37,616 nucleotides of DNA, taken from NCBI GenBank assembly GCA_016929135.1, contig JAFGJK010000138.1, positions 1 through 37,616 on the forward strand, written 5' to 3'. The translations under genes and the position numbers were made by a program. Origin of the DNA: Spirochaetota bacterium (lineage in GTDB: Bacteria > Spirochaetota > UBA4802 > UBA5550). The notes below the pieces were generated by a model. It was not told where the DNA came from and ran no database searches. It saw only the letters and a list, made by a program, of their open reading frames with translations. This document shows, in pieces, positions 1 to 9,742 of this stretch (position 1 is its first letter; the number at the start of each line of letters is the position of its first letter).

Positions 1-985
1 GCCTGTCGTAATCGGGATACTGCTTGAGCCTCTCCGCCAGCTTCTTCAACTGGGGGTAGACCGATCTCGCGGCGTCCTCACCGCGTTTGATGATATCCTT
101 GGCCTTGGCGAAATCGGTGACGCCGAGTCCGCGGATATCCGGAAGGATAAGTATATCGCACTTTTTCCGCTCCTGCTTTGTCGATATGTCGTTCAGAAAA
201 CTGATCGACTGCTCCAGGATCTCGGCCAACGATGTGATCTCCTCCTTTTTGTACAGGGGGGCCCCCACATCGACTCCGATCACTATGTCCGCACCCATGG
301 CCCTCACGTCGGAGACCGGAAAGTTCCGCACCACGCCACCGTCCACCAGAAGTCTCCCGTCTATCTCCACGGGTGTCAGTGCCGACGGAATCGACATGCT
401 TGCCCGCAGGGCCTTCGGCAGGAAACCCCTGTCAAAGACCACCGCCTCGCCGGTTTCGATGTCGGTGGCAACGCAGCGGAAGGGGATCGGCAGCTTGTTG
501 AAATCCTGGACCTGGTGATAGGGGAGCGTCAGAATCGACAGGCGGGTCATGAGCTTCTGTCCCTTGATGACGCCCTTCGGGAGCTCGAACCCGAAGCCCT
601 TCAGGGCAAAGCTGAGAATGTACTTGCTCTCGTCGTTCTTTTCCTCGATGGGGATGTTTCTCAGGGACATCTCGTCGCTCAACAGCTCGTCCCAGGGCTC
701 CTCCAGGGCGAACTTCTCCAGCGACTTCGCATCGTAGCCGATGGCATAAAACCCGCCCACGATGCTCCCCATGCTGGTGCCGGCGATGTAATCGACCTTT
801 ACCCCCGCCTCCTCCAGCACCTTGAGCACACCCACGTGCGCAATCCCCTTGGCGCCGCCGCCGCTCAGCACCAGCCCCACCTTCGGCCGGGTACCGGCCT
901 TCTGCTGCGCCAGTATCGCAGGCGGGAGCAGCGGGAGCACCAGCGCAATTGTCAGGGCCAGCAGTGTGATTCTGGAGTTATTCAT
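1..985 (-). CDS. patatin-like phospholipase (NTE family), C-terminus cut by window edge
   Basis: Probable exported serine lipase or lysophospholipase acting on membrane lipids. The 328 visible residues begin with a signal peptide of about 26 residues (basic start, Leu/Ala-rich core, ILAQQ cleavage region). The patatin core follows: the oxyanion loop SGGGAKG at residues 41-47, the nucleophile elbow GTSMG with Ser71, and the DGG motif with Asp215. Ser and Asp together form the family's catalytic dyad. The gene reads leftward and runs off the window at base 1, so any C-terminal barrel or POTRA region, as in PlpD-type proteins, cannot be assessed. It starts 68 bases after the oligoendopeptidase gene on the same strand and is probably cotranscribed with it. 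The start at 985 is chosen because it opens directly into the signal peptide. The family is certain; the substrate is unknown. Confidence 0.9.
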   Translation of the reverse strand, partial: MNNSRITLLALTIALVLPLLPPAILAQQKAGTRPKVGLVLSGGGAKGIAHVGVLKVLEEAGVKVDYIAGTSMGSIVGGFYAIGYDAKSLEKFALEEPWDELLSDEMSLRNIPIEEKNDESKYILSFALKGFGFELPKGVIKGQKLMTRLSILTLPYHQVQDFNKLPIPFRCVATDIETGEAVVFDRGFLPKALRASMSIPSALTPVEIDGRLLVDGGVVRNFPVSDVRAMGADIVIGVDVGAPLYKKEEITSLAEILEQSISFLNDISTKQERKKCDILILPDIRGLGVTDFAKAKDIIKRGEDAARSVYPQLKKLAERLKQYPDYDR

Positions 986-1053
986 TCTATCCGTACCGGC
1001 AGACGTAATTTCACGGCCCCGGGCAGCCGGTTACCTCTTCGCGGAGGATACGG

Positions 1054-2865
1054 CTACAGCGATCCCGCCGAATCGATCATCCGCCGTACAAGGCCGTCAA
1101 AGTACTGCAGCGCCCGCGTCACCGGCTCGGGGCTTCTCATATCGACGCCGGCGGCGTCGAGCTCGTCTAGTGGATACCTGCTCCCCCCCATGGAGAGAAA
1201 GTCCAAGTAGCGACGGCGATCATCCTCCCCCCCCTGGAGCACCGCCTGCGATAGGGCGATGGCCGCCGATATCCCGGTGGCGTATTTATACACGTAAAAA
1301 GGTGAATAGAAGTGCGGTATCCTCAGGCACTCCAGGCTCAGTTCCTCATCGATCACCATGGAACTCCCGAAATAATCCCCCAGGAGCCCCCGGTAGGCCC
1401 CCCGCAACGCATCAAGGGTGAGGGGCTCACCCCTCTCTGCGGCGCTGTGCACCGCGTCCTCGAACTCGGCGAACATCGTCTGGCGGTAGAGGGTGGCACG
1501 GATGTCATCGATCTCCCTGTTAAGGATATAGGCGGTCATGAGCCGATCGCCGGCATAGCGCTCCAGCAGGTGGTGGGTCAGCAGCAGTTCGTTGCAGGTC
1601 GATGCCACCTCGGCAACGAATATGCTGTATCCGTGGTAGATGAATGGCTGCATCCTGTTCGAAAAATAGGAGTGCATGGAATGCCCCGCCTCGTGGATGA
1701 GCGTGTAGATGCTGTTGATGGTGTCGTCCCGGTAATTCATCAGGATGTAGGGGGGGGAATCGTAACAGCCGGAGGAGTAGGCACCGCTCCTCTTCCCCCT
1801 GTTCTCATAACGGTCGACCCAGCCCCGCGAAAGCCCCTCCTTCAGCACCGTGGTGTATTCATCTCCCAGGACCGCCAGGGCGTCGACGCAGGTCTCCGCC
1901 GCCTCCTCGTAGCTCATGCTGAAATCGACGCTGCCCACGATGGGAACATAGGTGTCATAGAAATGGAGCTCCTCAAGTCCCAGGACCCTTTTCCTGAGAT
2001 CGAGATAACGGAACAGCGGCGAGAGATTCGCCCGCACCGCCGACAGAAGGGAATCGTAGACTGCACCCGGCACGTTGTCCGAAAAGAGCGCCGCTTCGCG
2101 GCAGCTGCCGAACTTCCTCACGCGCGAGTAGAAGAGATCCTTCTTCACCGAATGGGACAGTGCGGCGGCGATGGTATTCTTCATGGCGTCGTAGGAGCGG
2201 TAATACCGGAAAAAGGCCGTTTCCCTGACCTCTCGGGACCTGCTCATCAGGAAGGACGAGAAATTGCCGTGGCTCAGCTCGCGCTCTCGTCCCTTCTCAT
2301 CCAGGATGGTGCCGAAGCGCAGGTCCGCATTGTCCAGCTGGCCGAAGATCTGGGAGGGGGCCATGGCGATCTCCCCCCCCATGGCCAGTATCTCCTCAAT
2401 CTCCCCGGGCAGCGTGTGGGGCTTGTCGCGCAGAATCCGCTCCAGGTAGAACCGATATCCCCCCAGCGCCGGGTCCTTGAGAAAGCGCGCCATCGATTCA
2501 TTATCGATGGACTGGATCTCCGGCCCCATGAAGCTGGACAACTCTGACATCCTCGTGTAGAGCGACACTCCCCTCTGGTAGAGGCCCAGATATCGCTGGT
2601 TCGCCTTATCCTCGTCGCTCCTCAGGTGTGCGTAAGTAAAGAGCCGGTCCATGCCCCGGGAAACATCGAGGTCGAAATCGATCGCCCTCCGGAGTGTCTC
2701 GGCCGATTCATGGAGCGTGCCGCGAAACGCTGCATAGCCAGCCGATTTATTTTCCAGCTCTACGAAGAGCGACTCCCAATCATCATCATTCGAAAAAAGG
2801 GGCGAGAGATCCCATTTCGAAGAGTCGTCGATTTCATTCCTGTCCGGTACGCGCTGTTCCGCCAT
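1054..2865 (-). CDS. pepF: oligoendopeptidase F (M3 family zinc peptidase)
   Basis: Cytosolic zinc metallopeptidase that degrades short peptides, usually 7-17 residues. The product is 603 residues, the normal PepF length. The zinc-binding HEAGH motif lies at residues 391-395 (His391, Glu392, His395). The third ligand, Glu419, sits in AEVASTCNE, 24 residues after His395, as expected for clan MA family M3. The N-terminus (PDRNEID...KWDLSPLF) matches the family's usual opening, which favours the ATG at 2865. An in-frame ATG at 2895 would add ten residues and overlap the upstream nitroreductase gene. The gene lies 13 bases after that gene and 68 bases before the patatin gene, all on one strand, so it is probably in one operon. 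Nothing is odd; all key residues are present. Confidence 0.93.
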   Translation of the reverse strand: MAEQRVPDRNEIDDSSKWDLSPLFSNDDDWESLFVELENKSAGYAAFRGTLHESAETLRRAIDFDLDVSRGMDRLFTYAHLRSDEDKANQRYLGLYQRGVSLYTRMSELSSFMGPEIQSIDNESMARFLKDPALGGYRFYLERILRDKPHTLPGEIEEILAMGGEIAMAPSQIFGQLDNADLRFGTILDEKGRERELSHGNFSSFLMSRSREVRETAFFRYYRSYDAMKNTIAAALSHSVKKDLFYSRVRKFGSCREAALFSDNVPGAVYDSLLSAVRANLSPLFRYLDLRKRVLGLEELHFYDTYVPIVGSVDFSMSYEEAAETCVDALAVLGDEYTTVLKEGLSRGWVDRYENRGKRSGAYSSGCYDSPPYILMNYRDDTINSIYTLIHEAGHSMHSYFSNRMQPFIYHGYSIFVAEVASTCNELLLTHHLLERYAGDRLMTAYILNREIDDIRATLYRQTMFAEFEDAVHSAAERGEPLTLDALRGAYRGLLGDYFGSSMVIDEELSLECLRIPHFYSPFYVYKYATGISAAIALSQAVLQGGEDDRRRYLDFLSMGGSRYPLDELDAAGVDMRSPEPVTRALQYFDGLVRRMIDSAGSL

Positions 2866-2878
2866 CAAGTACCGCCGG

Positions 2879-3445
2879 TCAGTATATTCTGGCATACATC
2901 TCGCCGTATTTATCGAGATACACCAATTCCTTCAGCTCCTTTTTCGCCGGTCCCTTTTTATCCGGCTCCTGAGGCCTGCCCACCGGCAGCACCACCACCG
3001 CCTCCGTGTCCTCAGGCAGCCTGAGGAGCTTCCTGCAGGCTTCGTGATCGAGGGATCCCACGATCACCGTACCCAGGCCCAGCTCCTGCACGGTCAGCAC
3101 AATGTTTTGCACCGCCAGCCCGAGATCGAACATGAACCACTCCCTGAACTTGGTCTTCGGCTCGTTCCCCTTGAACCCCGACAGGTTCTTCTTCGCGCAG
3201 CACACGATCAGCGCCGACGCCCCCATGGAACAGCCCCTGGCGGGATTCGTCTTGGAATAGGTCTCCGTGATCTCCCCGATGAGCTCCCGGTCCCGGACCA
3301 CCACGAAGGACCATCCCTGGGTGTTCGCCCATGAGGGGGCCTGACGGGCAGCATCCAGCATTTTTCTAATCTCGTCATCGGTGACGTAATGATCGGTGAA
3401 CTTCCGGACCGATCTTCTGCGCACAATGGCTTCCTGAAGCTCCAT
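2879..3445 (-). CDS. nitroreductase family FMN-dependent oxidoreductase
   Basis: Predicted FMN-binding NAD(P)H oxidoreductase of the nitroreductase fold, 188 residues and compact. The family's N-terminal signature RRRSVRKF is at residues 9-16, followed by the APSWANTQGW segment that contacts FMN. The C-terminal part carries the usual LGLGTVIVGS...LRLPEDTEAVVVLPVG element. Members reduce nitroaromatics, quinones or enones, and the true substrate cannot be told from sequence. The start has a clear GGAGG seven bases upstream. It begins 29 bases after the ComFB-domain gene and ends 13 bases before pepF, which suggests cotranscription without implying a shared pathway. Confidence 0.9.
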   Translation of the reverse strand: MELQEAIVRRRSVRKFTDHYVTDDEIRKMLDAARQAPSWANTQGWSFVVVRDRELIGEITETYSKTNPARGCSMGASALIVCCAKKNLSGFKGNEPKTKFREWFMFDLGLAVQNIVLTVQELGLGTVIVGSLDHEACRKLLRLPEDTEAVVVLPVGRPQEPDKKGPAKKELKELVYLDKYGEMYARIY

Positions 3446-3474
3446 GGGTCCTCCCGGCTATGTTGATTACAGTA

Positions 3475-4143
3475 TTACTCTTCGTAGAGGAAATCGAGGC
3501 TCACCCCGTCCTTGGCGGTCATCAGCACGATGGGGACCACGTGCGACCCCCCTTCATCGTCCTTTCCGAGCGGTTGCAGCATCGCGTCCGCCGTCATCTC
3601 ATTGAATTTCGGATGACGGAAACGCAGAGTGAAGGTGGGCGTGTCCCCCATCGATTTCTTGTTATACTTCGGCCAGAAATGGTAGTAGCCCATGGTGGCC
3701 TTGTGGGACCTGTAGGGGTTCTCCCATTCATCGTACAGCATCTCGGCGATTTTACCCTTATACAGGAGGGCCACCTCCACGTCCGGTATGATCGTCAGCG
3801 TCGTCTCCTCAAGCACGGTTCCTATGATGTGAGGGAGGCGGATCCTGTCGATCTCCCCTTCTTCCTTCGATATGGCCTTTGAGGAACGCCGGCGCTTTAT
3901 CTCATTGACCGCGTCGTAGATCAGTGTGAGCACGTCCATCCTCTGCTGCACCATGTACTTCACGTCCAGGGCGCCGTGCAGTATGCCGCGCTCGCTGGTG
4001 ATGTATTTCGGCGGAACACGGTTCAGCACGTAGGCTATGATGTCTTCATCATTGGCGCCCGAATCCTTCACGCTCCTGTCGTTCTTCATGACCTCGTGGA
4101 CCGCGCTGGTCACGATATCCATCATCAGGTTTTTTATTGCCAT
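3475..4143 (-). CDS. ComFB-domain protein with extra C-terminal region
   Basis: 222 residues. Residues about 1-75 match the late competence protein ComFB domain: a helical start (NLMMDIVTSAVHEVM), an acidic DEDIIAYVLNRVPPKY core and the SERGILHGA turn. The tail (about residues 90-222) is an extra region with many beta-prone and aromatic stretches that I do not recognise. In cyanobacteria ComFB-type proteins have been linked to cyclic-dinucleotide binding. That is family knowledge from distant members and not proof here. The ATG at 4143 is preceded by GAGGG at suitable spacing; a longer reading to 4209 lacks such a site. It is the first gene of a run continuing into the nitroreductase, pepF and patatin genes. 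The ComFB assignment is good, the function unknown. Confidence 0.72.
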   Translation of the reverse strand: MAIKNLMMDIVTSAVHEVMKNDRSVKDSGANDEDIIAYVLNRVPPKYITSERGILHGALDVKYMVQQRMDVLTLIYDAVNEIKRRRSSKAISKEEGEIDRIRLPHIIGTVLEETTLTIIPDVEVALLYKGKIAEMLYDEWENPYRSHKATMGYYHFWPKYNKKSMGDTPTFTLRFRHPKFNEMTADAMLQPLGKDDEGGSHVVPIVLMTAKDGVSLDFLYEE

Positions 4144-4292
4144 GAATGATACCCTCACACCAAAAGATACCCGTGGGGAAACGATCATACGGGACAGGGT
4201 TATACCCAATTAATATGGGAGAAAGGGATACAAAATCAATTCTTTTTTCGGTAATTTCCCGTAAAAAGGGGAGCGGCGATACGACCGGTACT

Positions 4293-6728
4293 CTATCTCG
4301 TCTTCCCCCCCAGGGGTTTCCGGGGGAGTGCGATCTCCAGCACCTCCTCCATGGTTTCCACCATATGAAATTTCAGACCGCTCTTCACATGGGCCGGGAT
4401 CTCGCCCAGGTTTTTTCCGTTCTCCTTCGGAATGATGATGTGCCGCAGCCCCGCCCGCTTCGACGCGGTGACCTTCTCCTTGATGCCCCCCACCGGAAGG
4501 ACGCGCCCGATGAGCGTCAGCTCGCCCGTCATCGCCAGCTGCTGCCGCACGGTTATCCCGGTCGCCATGGAATAGAGGGAGAGGGCCATGGTGATGCCGG
4601 CCGAGGGGCCATCCTTGGGCGTCGCGCCGGACGGTACGTGCAGGTGGATCTGGTTTTCGTCGAAGAGCGACCGCGCCGTATCGTTCCCGGAGAGGAGCCG
4701 CCGTACATAGCTGTAGGCAATGTTCGCGGATTCGGACATCACATCCCCCAGATGGCCGGTGAGCTTCAGGCCAGCCTCCTTCTTGTTCGGCACCGCAACG
4801 GACTCGATGATCAGTGTCTCGCCCCCCATGGGGGTCCAGGCCAGGCCGATGACGACGCCCGGTCGCCGCACCTTCACGAGCTCGTCGTCGGTATAGAGCT
4901 CCGTTCCTAGGTATTCCCGTATGAGGTCTTTGGTGAGGGTCTTTTTGATCGTTCTCCCCCGCTTCGCGGTGAGAGCCGCGGTCTTTCTGCAGAGACGCTC
5001 GATCTGCCGTTCCAGATTCCGCACCCCCGCCTCCCGGGCCCATCCGTGGATGATATACAGGAAACCGTCCTTGTCGATCTTCATCGCGTCCCTGTGAAGA
5101 CCGTGCTGTACCAGCTGCTTCGGCAACAGGTACTTCCTGGCGATGTGGTACTTCTCGGTGTCGATGTACCCGGGAAGTCGTATCACCTCCATGCGGTCCC
5201 CCAGCACCTGCGGTATCGTATCGGTGGTGTTTGCCGTGGTGATGAAGAGAACATCCGACAGGTCGAAGGGGACATCCAGGTAGTAATCCCGGAACTCCAC
5301 GTTCTGCTCCGGGTCGAGCACCTCCAGGAGCGCCGACGCCGGGTCACCCTGGAAGCTCTGGCCGAGCTTGTCGATCTCGTCCAGCATGAACACCGGGTTC
5401 CTTGACTTGCAGATCTTGATCCCCTGTATGATCTTGCCTGGCATGGCGCCGATGTAGGTGCGACGATGCCCCTTGATCTCCGCGTCGTCCCGCATCCCCC
5501 CGAGGGAGACCCTGAAGAACTTCCGGTTCATCGCCTTGGCCACGGACTTGCCGAGGGATGTCTTGCCGACGCCCGGAGGCCCCACAAGGCAGATTATCGA
5601 ACCCCGTCCCTCGGGCTTCAGCTTCTTCACCGCAAGGAACTCCTGTATCCGCCTTTTCACGTCCTCAAGTCCGTAATGGTCGCGGTTGAGTATCTTCTCC
5701 GCCTTCTCGATGTCGATGGCATCCACGGTTTTTCTGTTCCACGGGAGGGAAAGGACAATCTCCAGATAATTACGGGTTACCGCGTATTCCGAGGAGGCCT
5801 GGTCCATGAGCATCAGCTTCTCGATCTCCTCCTCCACCTTTTCAAGGACCTCCCCCTTGAGGTTGAGCTCCTTGAACTTCTTTCTCATGTCGCGAACCTC
5901 CCTGATCCGCTCGTCGTCCTCAACCCCCAGCTCCTGCTTGATAGCCTTGAGCTGCTCCCGGAGAAAATACTCCTTCTGCTGCTTGTCGATCTTGTCGTTG
6001 ATCTGGCTCTGTATCTTTTTCTGGACCGCCATCACCTCCATCTCCTTATTCAGGAGACGAAGGACCTTGTGCAGCCGCTGCCGCACATCGATGGTCTCCA
6101 GCACGTCCTGGTACTCGTCCCGCTCCAGGTTCAGGATGGAGGTGACGAAGTCGGCGATCTTCCCCGGCTCGTCGACGTTCAGCATGGTGAGCTTCATCTC
6201 CTCGGTGAACAGGGGATTGTTGTCCGAGAGGCGTTTGATCTGGCTCAGCACCTCCCTGGTGAGGGCCTTCATCTCGATCCCCCTCCTGTCCCGGACGATG
6301 TCCTCGAGGTATTCCACCTCCGCCAGGAGATAGGGGTCATCCGACACCACGTCCTTGATGCGGAAGCGCTTCACGCTGTTGATCAGCACGTTTGCCCCCC
6401 CGTCGGGGAGGTTAATCTTTTTCAGGATCTTCACCGCAGTGCCGTGCCTGAACAGGTCCTCCGGGGATACCTCCTCCTTGTTGTCGTCGCTTATGAGCAC
6501 CAGCCCCAGCGTTCGGGACTCCTTGATCACCTTGTCGATCACGCCGGAGTATTTCCCCTGCGATATGATCAGGGGGGTCACGATGCCCGGAAAAATGGGG
6601 CGATAGCGAATCGGTATGATAAAAAGCTGCCCCGGGAGGATCTGGTCCATGGAGCTCAGATCGCTCTCGAAGATCTCCCCGTCGATGGTGATATCGCTGT
6701 TTTCAATCATAGTGTTTTCGATGCTCAT
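4293..6728 (-). CDS. lon: ATP-dependent Lon protease
   Basis: Cytosolic AAA+ protease that unfolds and degrades damaged and regulatory proteins. The product is 811 residues, a standard LonA length. The order is an N-terminal LON substrate-binding domain (about 30-230), a coiled-coil linker rich in K/E/Q (about 230-330), an AAA+ module with Walker [10 protein letters not shown] (Lys389) and Walker [11 protein letters not shown], then the C-terminal peptidase domain. The catalytic dyad is Ser709 (DGPSAGI) and Lys752 (GIKEK), 43 apart as in E. coli Lon. A strong sigma70-like promoter lies 47-74 bases upstream. No CIRCE-type heat-shock element was seen. It is divergent from the adenylate cyclase gene. 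Confidence 0.98.
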   Translation of the reverse strand: MSIENTMIENSDITIDGEIFESDLSSMDQILPGQLFIIPIRYRPIFPGIVTPLIISQGKYSGVIDKVIKESRTLGLVLISDDNKEEVSPEDLFRHGTAVKILKKINLPDGGANVLINSVKRFRIKDVVSDDPYLLAEVEYLEDIVRDRRGIEMKALTREVLSQIKRLSDNNPLFTEEMKLTMLNVDEPGKIADFVTSILNLERDEYQDVLETIDVRQRLHKVLRLLNKEMEVMAVQKKIQSQINDKIDKQQKEYFLREQLKAIKQELGVEDDERIREVRDMRKKFKELNLKGEVLEKVEEEIEKLMLMDQASSEYAVTRNYLEIVLSLPWNRKTVDAIDIEKAEKILNRDHYGLEDVKRRIQEFLAVKKLKPEGRGSIICLVGPPGVGKTSLGKSVAKAMNRKFFRVSLGGMRDDAEIKGHRRTYIGAMPGKIIQGIKICKSRNPVFMLDEIDKLGQSFQGDPASALLEVLDPEQNVEFRDYYLDVPFDLSDVLFITTANTTDTIPQVLGDRMEVIRLPGYIDTEKYHIARKYLLPKQLVQHGLHRDAMKIDKDGFLYIIHGWAREAGVRNLERQIERLCRKTAALTAKRGRTIKKTLTKDLIREYLGTELYTDDELVKVRRPGVVIGLAWTPMGGETLIIESVAVPNKKEAGLKLTGHLGDVMSESANIAYSYVRRLLSGNDTARSLFDENQIHLHVPSGATPKDGPSAGITMALSLYSMATGITVRQQLAMTGELTLIGRVLPVGGIKEKVTASKRAGLRHIIIPKENGKNLGEIPAHVKSGLKFHMVETMEEVLEIALPRKPLGGKTR

Positions 6729-6774
6729 TCACCTTGCTCCGCAGTAATCCCGGCTTCTCTCTCACGAAAATCCC

Positions 6775-6802
6775 TGTATACACGATCCCTCCCCTTTGTC
6801 AA
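6775..6802 (-). promoter_or_regulatory. sigma70-like promoter of lon
   Basis: On the minus strand TTGACA (6802-6797) and TATACA (6780-6775) are separated by 16 bases. The predicted start is near 6768, giving a leader of about 40 bases before the lon ATG at 6728. Confidence 0.62.
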
Positions 6803-6891
6803 CGTCAAACCATTGTGGCGATTAAAATATAACCAATCCGCGGAGCCTTTTCAGCGGCCGGCGGAGAATTCCCCCCGTATCGACGGAAAAT

Positions 6892-6906
6892 TGCACACGT
6901 TGTGCA
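6892..6906. promoter_or_regulatory. palindrome TGCACA-N3-TGTGCA between lon and adenylate cyclase gene
   Basis: A perfect six-base inverted repeat with a three-base centre lies in the divergent intergenic region, about 105 bases before the cyclase start and upstream of the lon promoter. Its size and place fit a regulator binding site, but the regulator is unknown and it could be chance. Confidence 0.3.
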
Positions 6907-7012
6907 CCATGGAATTAACTCCCGCTCCCACTGTTTCCGGCATTTTTTTTACTTGAATGTTTTAATTACCGCATCTACCCTGATGCAAACAATCTGGTAT
7001 TTCGGCCTATTC

Positions 7013-9739
7013 ATGTCATTTCTCGATACAATCGGCAAAAACACGGAATCATTTCTCCGTTTCAACGAAGAAAAGCTCAGGCGTTTCCAGAGCCTCATCA
7101 CCAATACGAATATTAAACGGGTAATCAACACCATCCCGCTGCTCCTCTCCGTGAACGACAAGCGGCTCCCCGGCTATGTCGAGGGGGATGTGCCGGTGGG
7201 AATCTGCAGCTACACGCCTGACGATGAGACGGTTAAATACCTCCGGGGACGCTTCCACCAGCAGAACATTCCGGTTAACCTCAAAAACCCCTTCGTCGAG
7301 ATGCTTGCGGTCATGGGGAGCGTCGGTACCATCGCCTACACCAAAGACTCGGACTTCGACTACTGGGTACTGATCGATTCCCGAAACTGCACAAAAGCGA
7401 TGCTCGATCGCTTCTGCAAAAAGGTCGAGACCGTCCAGGAATGGGCCAAGGCGGAGATCAAAACGGACGTGCATCTCTTCGTCAACGACGTAGAAAAAAT
7501 CAGGCACAACATCTTTGCCGACGAGGAGCAGGCCTTCGGCTCCACCATCGGCGCGGTCCTGAAAGACGAGTTCCTCCGGAGTTCCACGATAATCGCGGGG
7601 AAGGTCCCCTTCTGGTGGGTGATCCCCCGGTTCGTCACCGACAGGGAATATGACGAGCTCTTCGGGCGGATCCCCGAGGAGATGAAGCAGAAGCTGTACG
7701 TTGACATGGGCAACCTCTACGAGATATCGAAAGAGGATTTCCTCGGCGCCGCCCTATTCCAGCTGATCAAGTCCCTGGGGAACCCCTTCAAATCGATACT
7801 GAAGATCGGGGTCCTGGAAAAATATCTCTTTGGAACAGGGGAGACCACGCTCCTATGCCAGAAGGTGAAGATGAACATCCTGAGCGGCAATCTGGACAAC
7901 CGGATACTCGATTCCTATATCCTGATGTTCGAGGAGGTCTACGATTTCTACGAGTCCTTCATCGAGGAGAAGCAGCTGCTGAAGATCCTTCGTCAGAACC
8001 TGTATCTGAAAATCAATCCCCAGCTCTCGAAGTACGTGACGTTGAAAAACAACCAGAACCTCCCCTACAAGGTGAGCGTGATGTTCACCTACGTCAAGAA
8101 ATGGGGATGGGGTCTGAACGATATCAAAAACCTTGACAACTTCGACAACTGGGATTACAGCAGCATCATGTCCTTTTGGAACCAGGTGAAGAAATTCATG
8201 CTCCTGAGCTACCAGAAGATCGCCAAGGAGCTGCCGGCCCTCAATTTCGCACGGAAGATACCGGAGTCGGACTTCATGCTTCTGAGCAGGAAGATCAAGA
8301 CCAATTTCTCGTCAGAGCCAAACAAGATCGACAACTACATCACCTTCAAGGACATACCCTATGAATCGATCCTCTACATCGAACCGACCAACAAGAGCAT
8401 AGACGACCACGAGTGGCGGATCTATAAGCGGGACACAAGTTCCGACGAGAAGTTCGTCACCACGACGCTCCGTGTCGAGAACAGCCTCGTGAAGCTCCTC
8501 GCCTGGAGCGCCATCAACGAGATATTCAATCCACAGTTCAGCAGGGTAAAGATGCAGTCCGGCTACGTCAGGATCAACCAGAACCAGGTAGTGGAGATCC
8601 TCACCACCATAGCCAACCTCTTTTCTCTGAAGGGGGCGCCACACACGAACGAATACCTTCTGCAGCCGGCATTCTCCGTGGCGAACATCATCCTCCTCAA
8701 TTTCAACCTCGAGAACGAGGACCAGATCAAGACAATTCATCACATATACAAGACCAGCTGGGGCGAATCCTTCATGGAGATTCAACTGAGCTACGAGGGG
8801 ATCGTGCAGATTCTGTCGCGCCTGCTTCAGGACGCGCTGAAACTCAGGCTCCCCTATGAATCCTGCTGTGCGGTCAACTCGCCGGAATCCTTCAGGAAGC
8901 AGTACAAGGAGGTGGAGACCCTCTTCCGCGAGAGCTACGAATTCATCGTCACCGAGAAGGCACTGGCATCGCACCGGGTCATCGCCACCCTCAAGGATTA
9001 CTATATAACCGTCCTGAAAAGCGGGGCCAAGATTTCAGTTCAGATCTTTCAGGACCACCTGGCAATGATCTCGAACATCTCCATGTGCTCTCAGAAGGAG
9101 GTGCGCCACCGGTTCATCGGCGATGGATCCGGCGTGATGATTCTCGCCGAGCTCTACAGGATCAAGCGGCCCAATTCGTTCCTCCTCGTGCAGGAGGAAC
9201 GGAAAGGCGCCGTTATCATCTACTGCATCAACGAGCTGGGCAACCTCTTTTCGTTCATCCGCCCCCAGCCCATCGCGGAGGAGGTTCTGATGTACTGCTA
9301 CGGAGCCTGCGTCAGCGCGATGCGCAAGGTGAACACCGCCGCCGGCATCAACAGGATACGGGACGAGATCAGCGTCTACAGGCTCACAATCGACAGGTTC
9401 GACAATCGGGAGCTGGAAAACCAGACCCGCTGGTGCGAAGAGATATACGTGCTGAAGTACAAATCGAAGGTCCAACTCAGGGCGGTCATCGAAAGCGGCG
9501 AGGGAGGCAAGAAGAAGTACAGCATCGTCTTCCCCAACAACAGCCGCTCGGAATTCCTTGAAATCGAGAAGCTGCCGATCCTGCTGAAGAAGCTCAGGCA
9601 GAAGGGAGCCGCCGTCCCGCGTTGCATCAGCGATATCGAATTTAAAAACAGAAAACCCCAGGATTCAGACCTGGGGTCGACGCCGTACCTGCTCGAAAAA
9701 TACAGGCTTGAACTCCTGATCGAAAACTCACTGCGCTGA
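7013..9739 (+). CDS. cyaA: class I adenylate cyclase
   Basis: Converts ATP to cAMP and pyrophosphate in the cytosol. 908 residues from the ATG at 7013, near the length of enterobacterial CyaA. The nucleotidyltransferase-fold active site is clear: GS at 102-103, then SDFDYW with Ser113, Asp114, Asp116 and Trp118. This is the same spacing and nearly the same numbering as the GS...SDLDIW motif of E. coli CyaA, whose two aspartates bind metal. The rest is a long helical region typical of class I enzymes. The start is chosen for this alignment; in-frame GTG (6902) and ATG (6983) lie upstream and no strong Shine-Dalgarno decides. No CRP-type regulator or clear CRP site lies in the window. The gene stands alone, divergent from lon and convergent with the next gene, whose terminator overlaps its 3' end. 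Confidence 0.9.
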   Translation: MSFLDTIGKNTESFLRFNEEKLRRFQSLITNTNIKRVINTIPLLLSVNDKRLPGYVEGDVPVGICSYTPDDETVKYLRGRFHQQNIPVNLKNPFVEMLAVMGSVGTIAYTKDSDFDYWVLIDSRNCTKAMLDRFCKKVETVQEWAKAEIKTDVHLFVNDVEKIRHNIFADEEQAFGSTIGAVLKDEFLRSSTIIAGKVPFWWVIPRFVTDREYDELFGRIPEEMKQKLYVDMGNLYEISKEDFLGAALFQLIKSLGNPFKSILKIGVLEKYLFGTGETTLLCQKVKMNILSGNLDNRILDSYILMFEEVYDFYESFIEEKQLLKILRQNLYLKINPQLSKYVTLKNNQNLPYKVSVMFTYVKKWGWGLNDIKNLDNFDNWDYSSIMSFWNQVKKFMLLSYQKIAKELPALNFARKIPESDFMLLSRKIKTNFSSEPNKIDNYITFKDIPYESILYIEPTNKSIDDHEWRIYKRDTSSDEKFVTTTLRVENSLVKLLAWSAINEIFNPQFSRVKMQSGYVRINQNQVVEILTTIANLFSLKGAPHTNEYLLQPAFSVANIILLNFNLENEDQIKTIHHIYKTSWGESFMEIQLSYEGIVQILSRLLQDALKLRLPYESCCAVNSPESFRKQYKEVETLFRESYEFIVTEKALASHRVIATLKDYYITVLKSGAKISVQIFQDHLAMISNISMCSQKEVRHRFIGDGSGVMILAELYRIKRPNSFLLVQEERKGAVIIYCINELGNLFSFIRPQPIAEEVLMYCYGACVSAMRKVNTAAGINRIRDEISVYRLTIDRFDNRELENQTRWCEEIYVLKYKSKVQLRAVIESGEGGKKKYSIVFPNNSRSEFLEIEKLPILLKKLRQKGAAVPRCISDIEFKNRKPQDSDLGSTPYLLEKYRLELLIENSLR
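9644..9676 (-). terminator. intrinsic terminator of the coiled-coil gene, inside the 3' end of cyaA
   Basis: Reading on the minus strand, stem CCCCAGG, loop of seven, stem CCTGGGG (9676-9656) is followed by TTTTCTGTTTTT. It lies 67 bases past the stop of the 9743-10306 gene and within the coding sequence of the adenylate cyclase on the other strand. Confidence 0.7.
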
Positions 9740-9742
9740 TGG

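Noticed and set aside
1312..2547. Plus-strand frame of 411 codons opposite pepF
   Set aside because: Shadow of pepF; no ribosome site or domain.
5466..6956. Long plus-strand open frame of 496 codons opposite lon
   Set aside because: Antisense shadow of a GC-rich gene; Leu/His/Asp-rich content and no family similarity, while lon on the other strand is certain.
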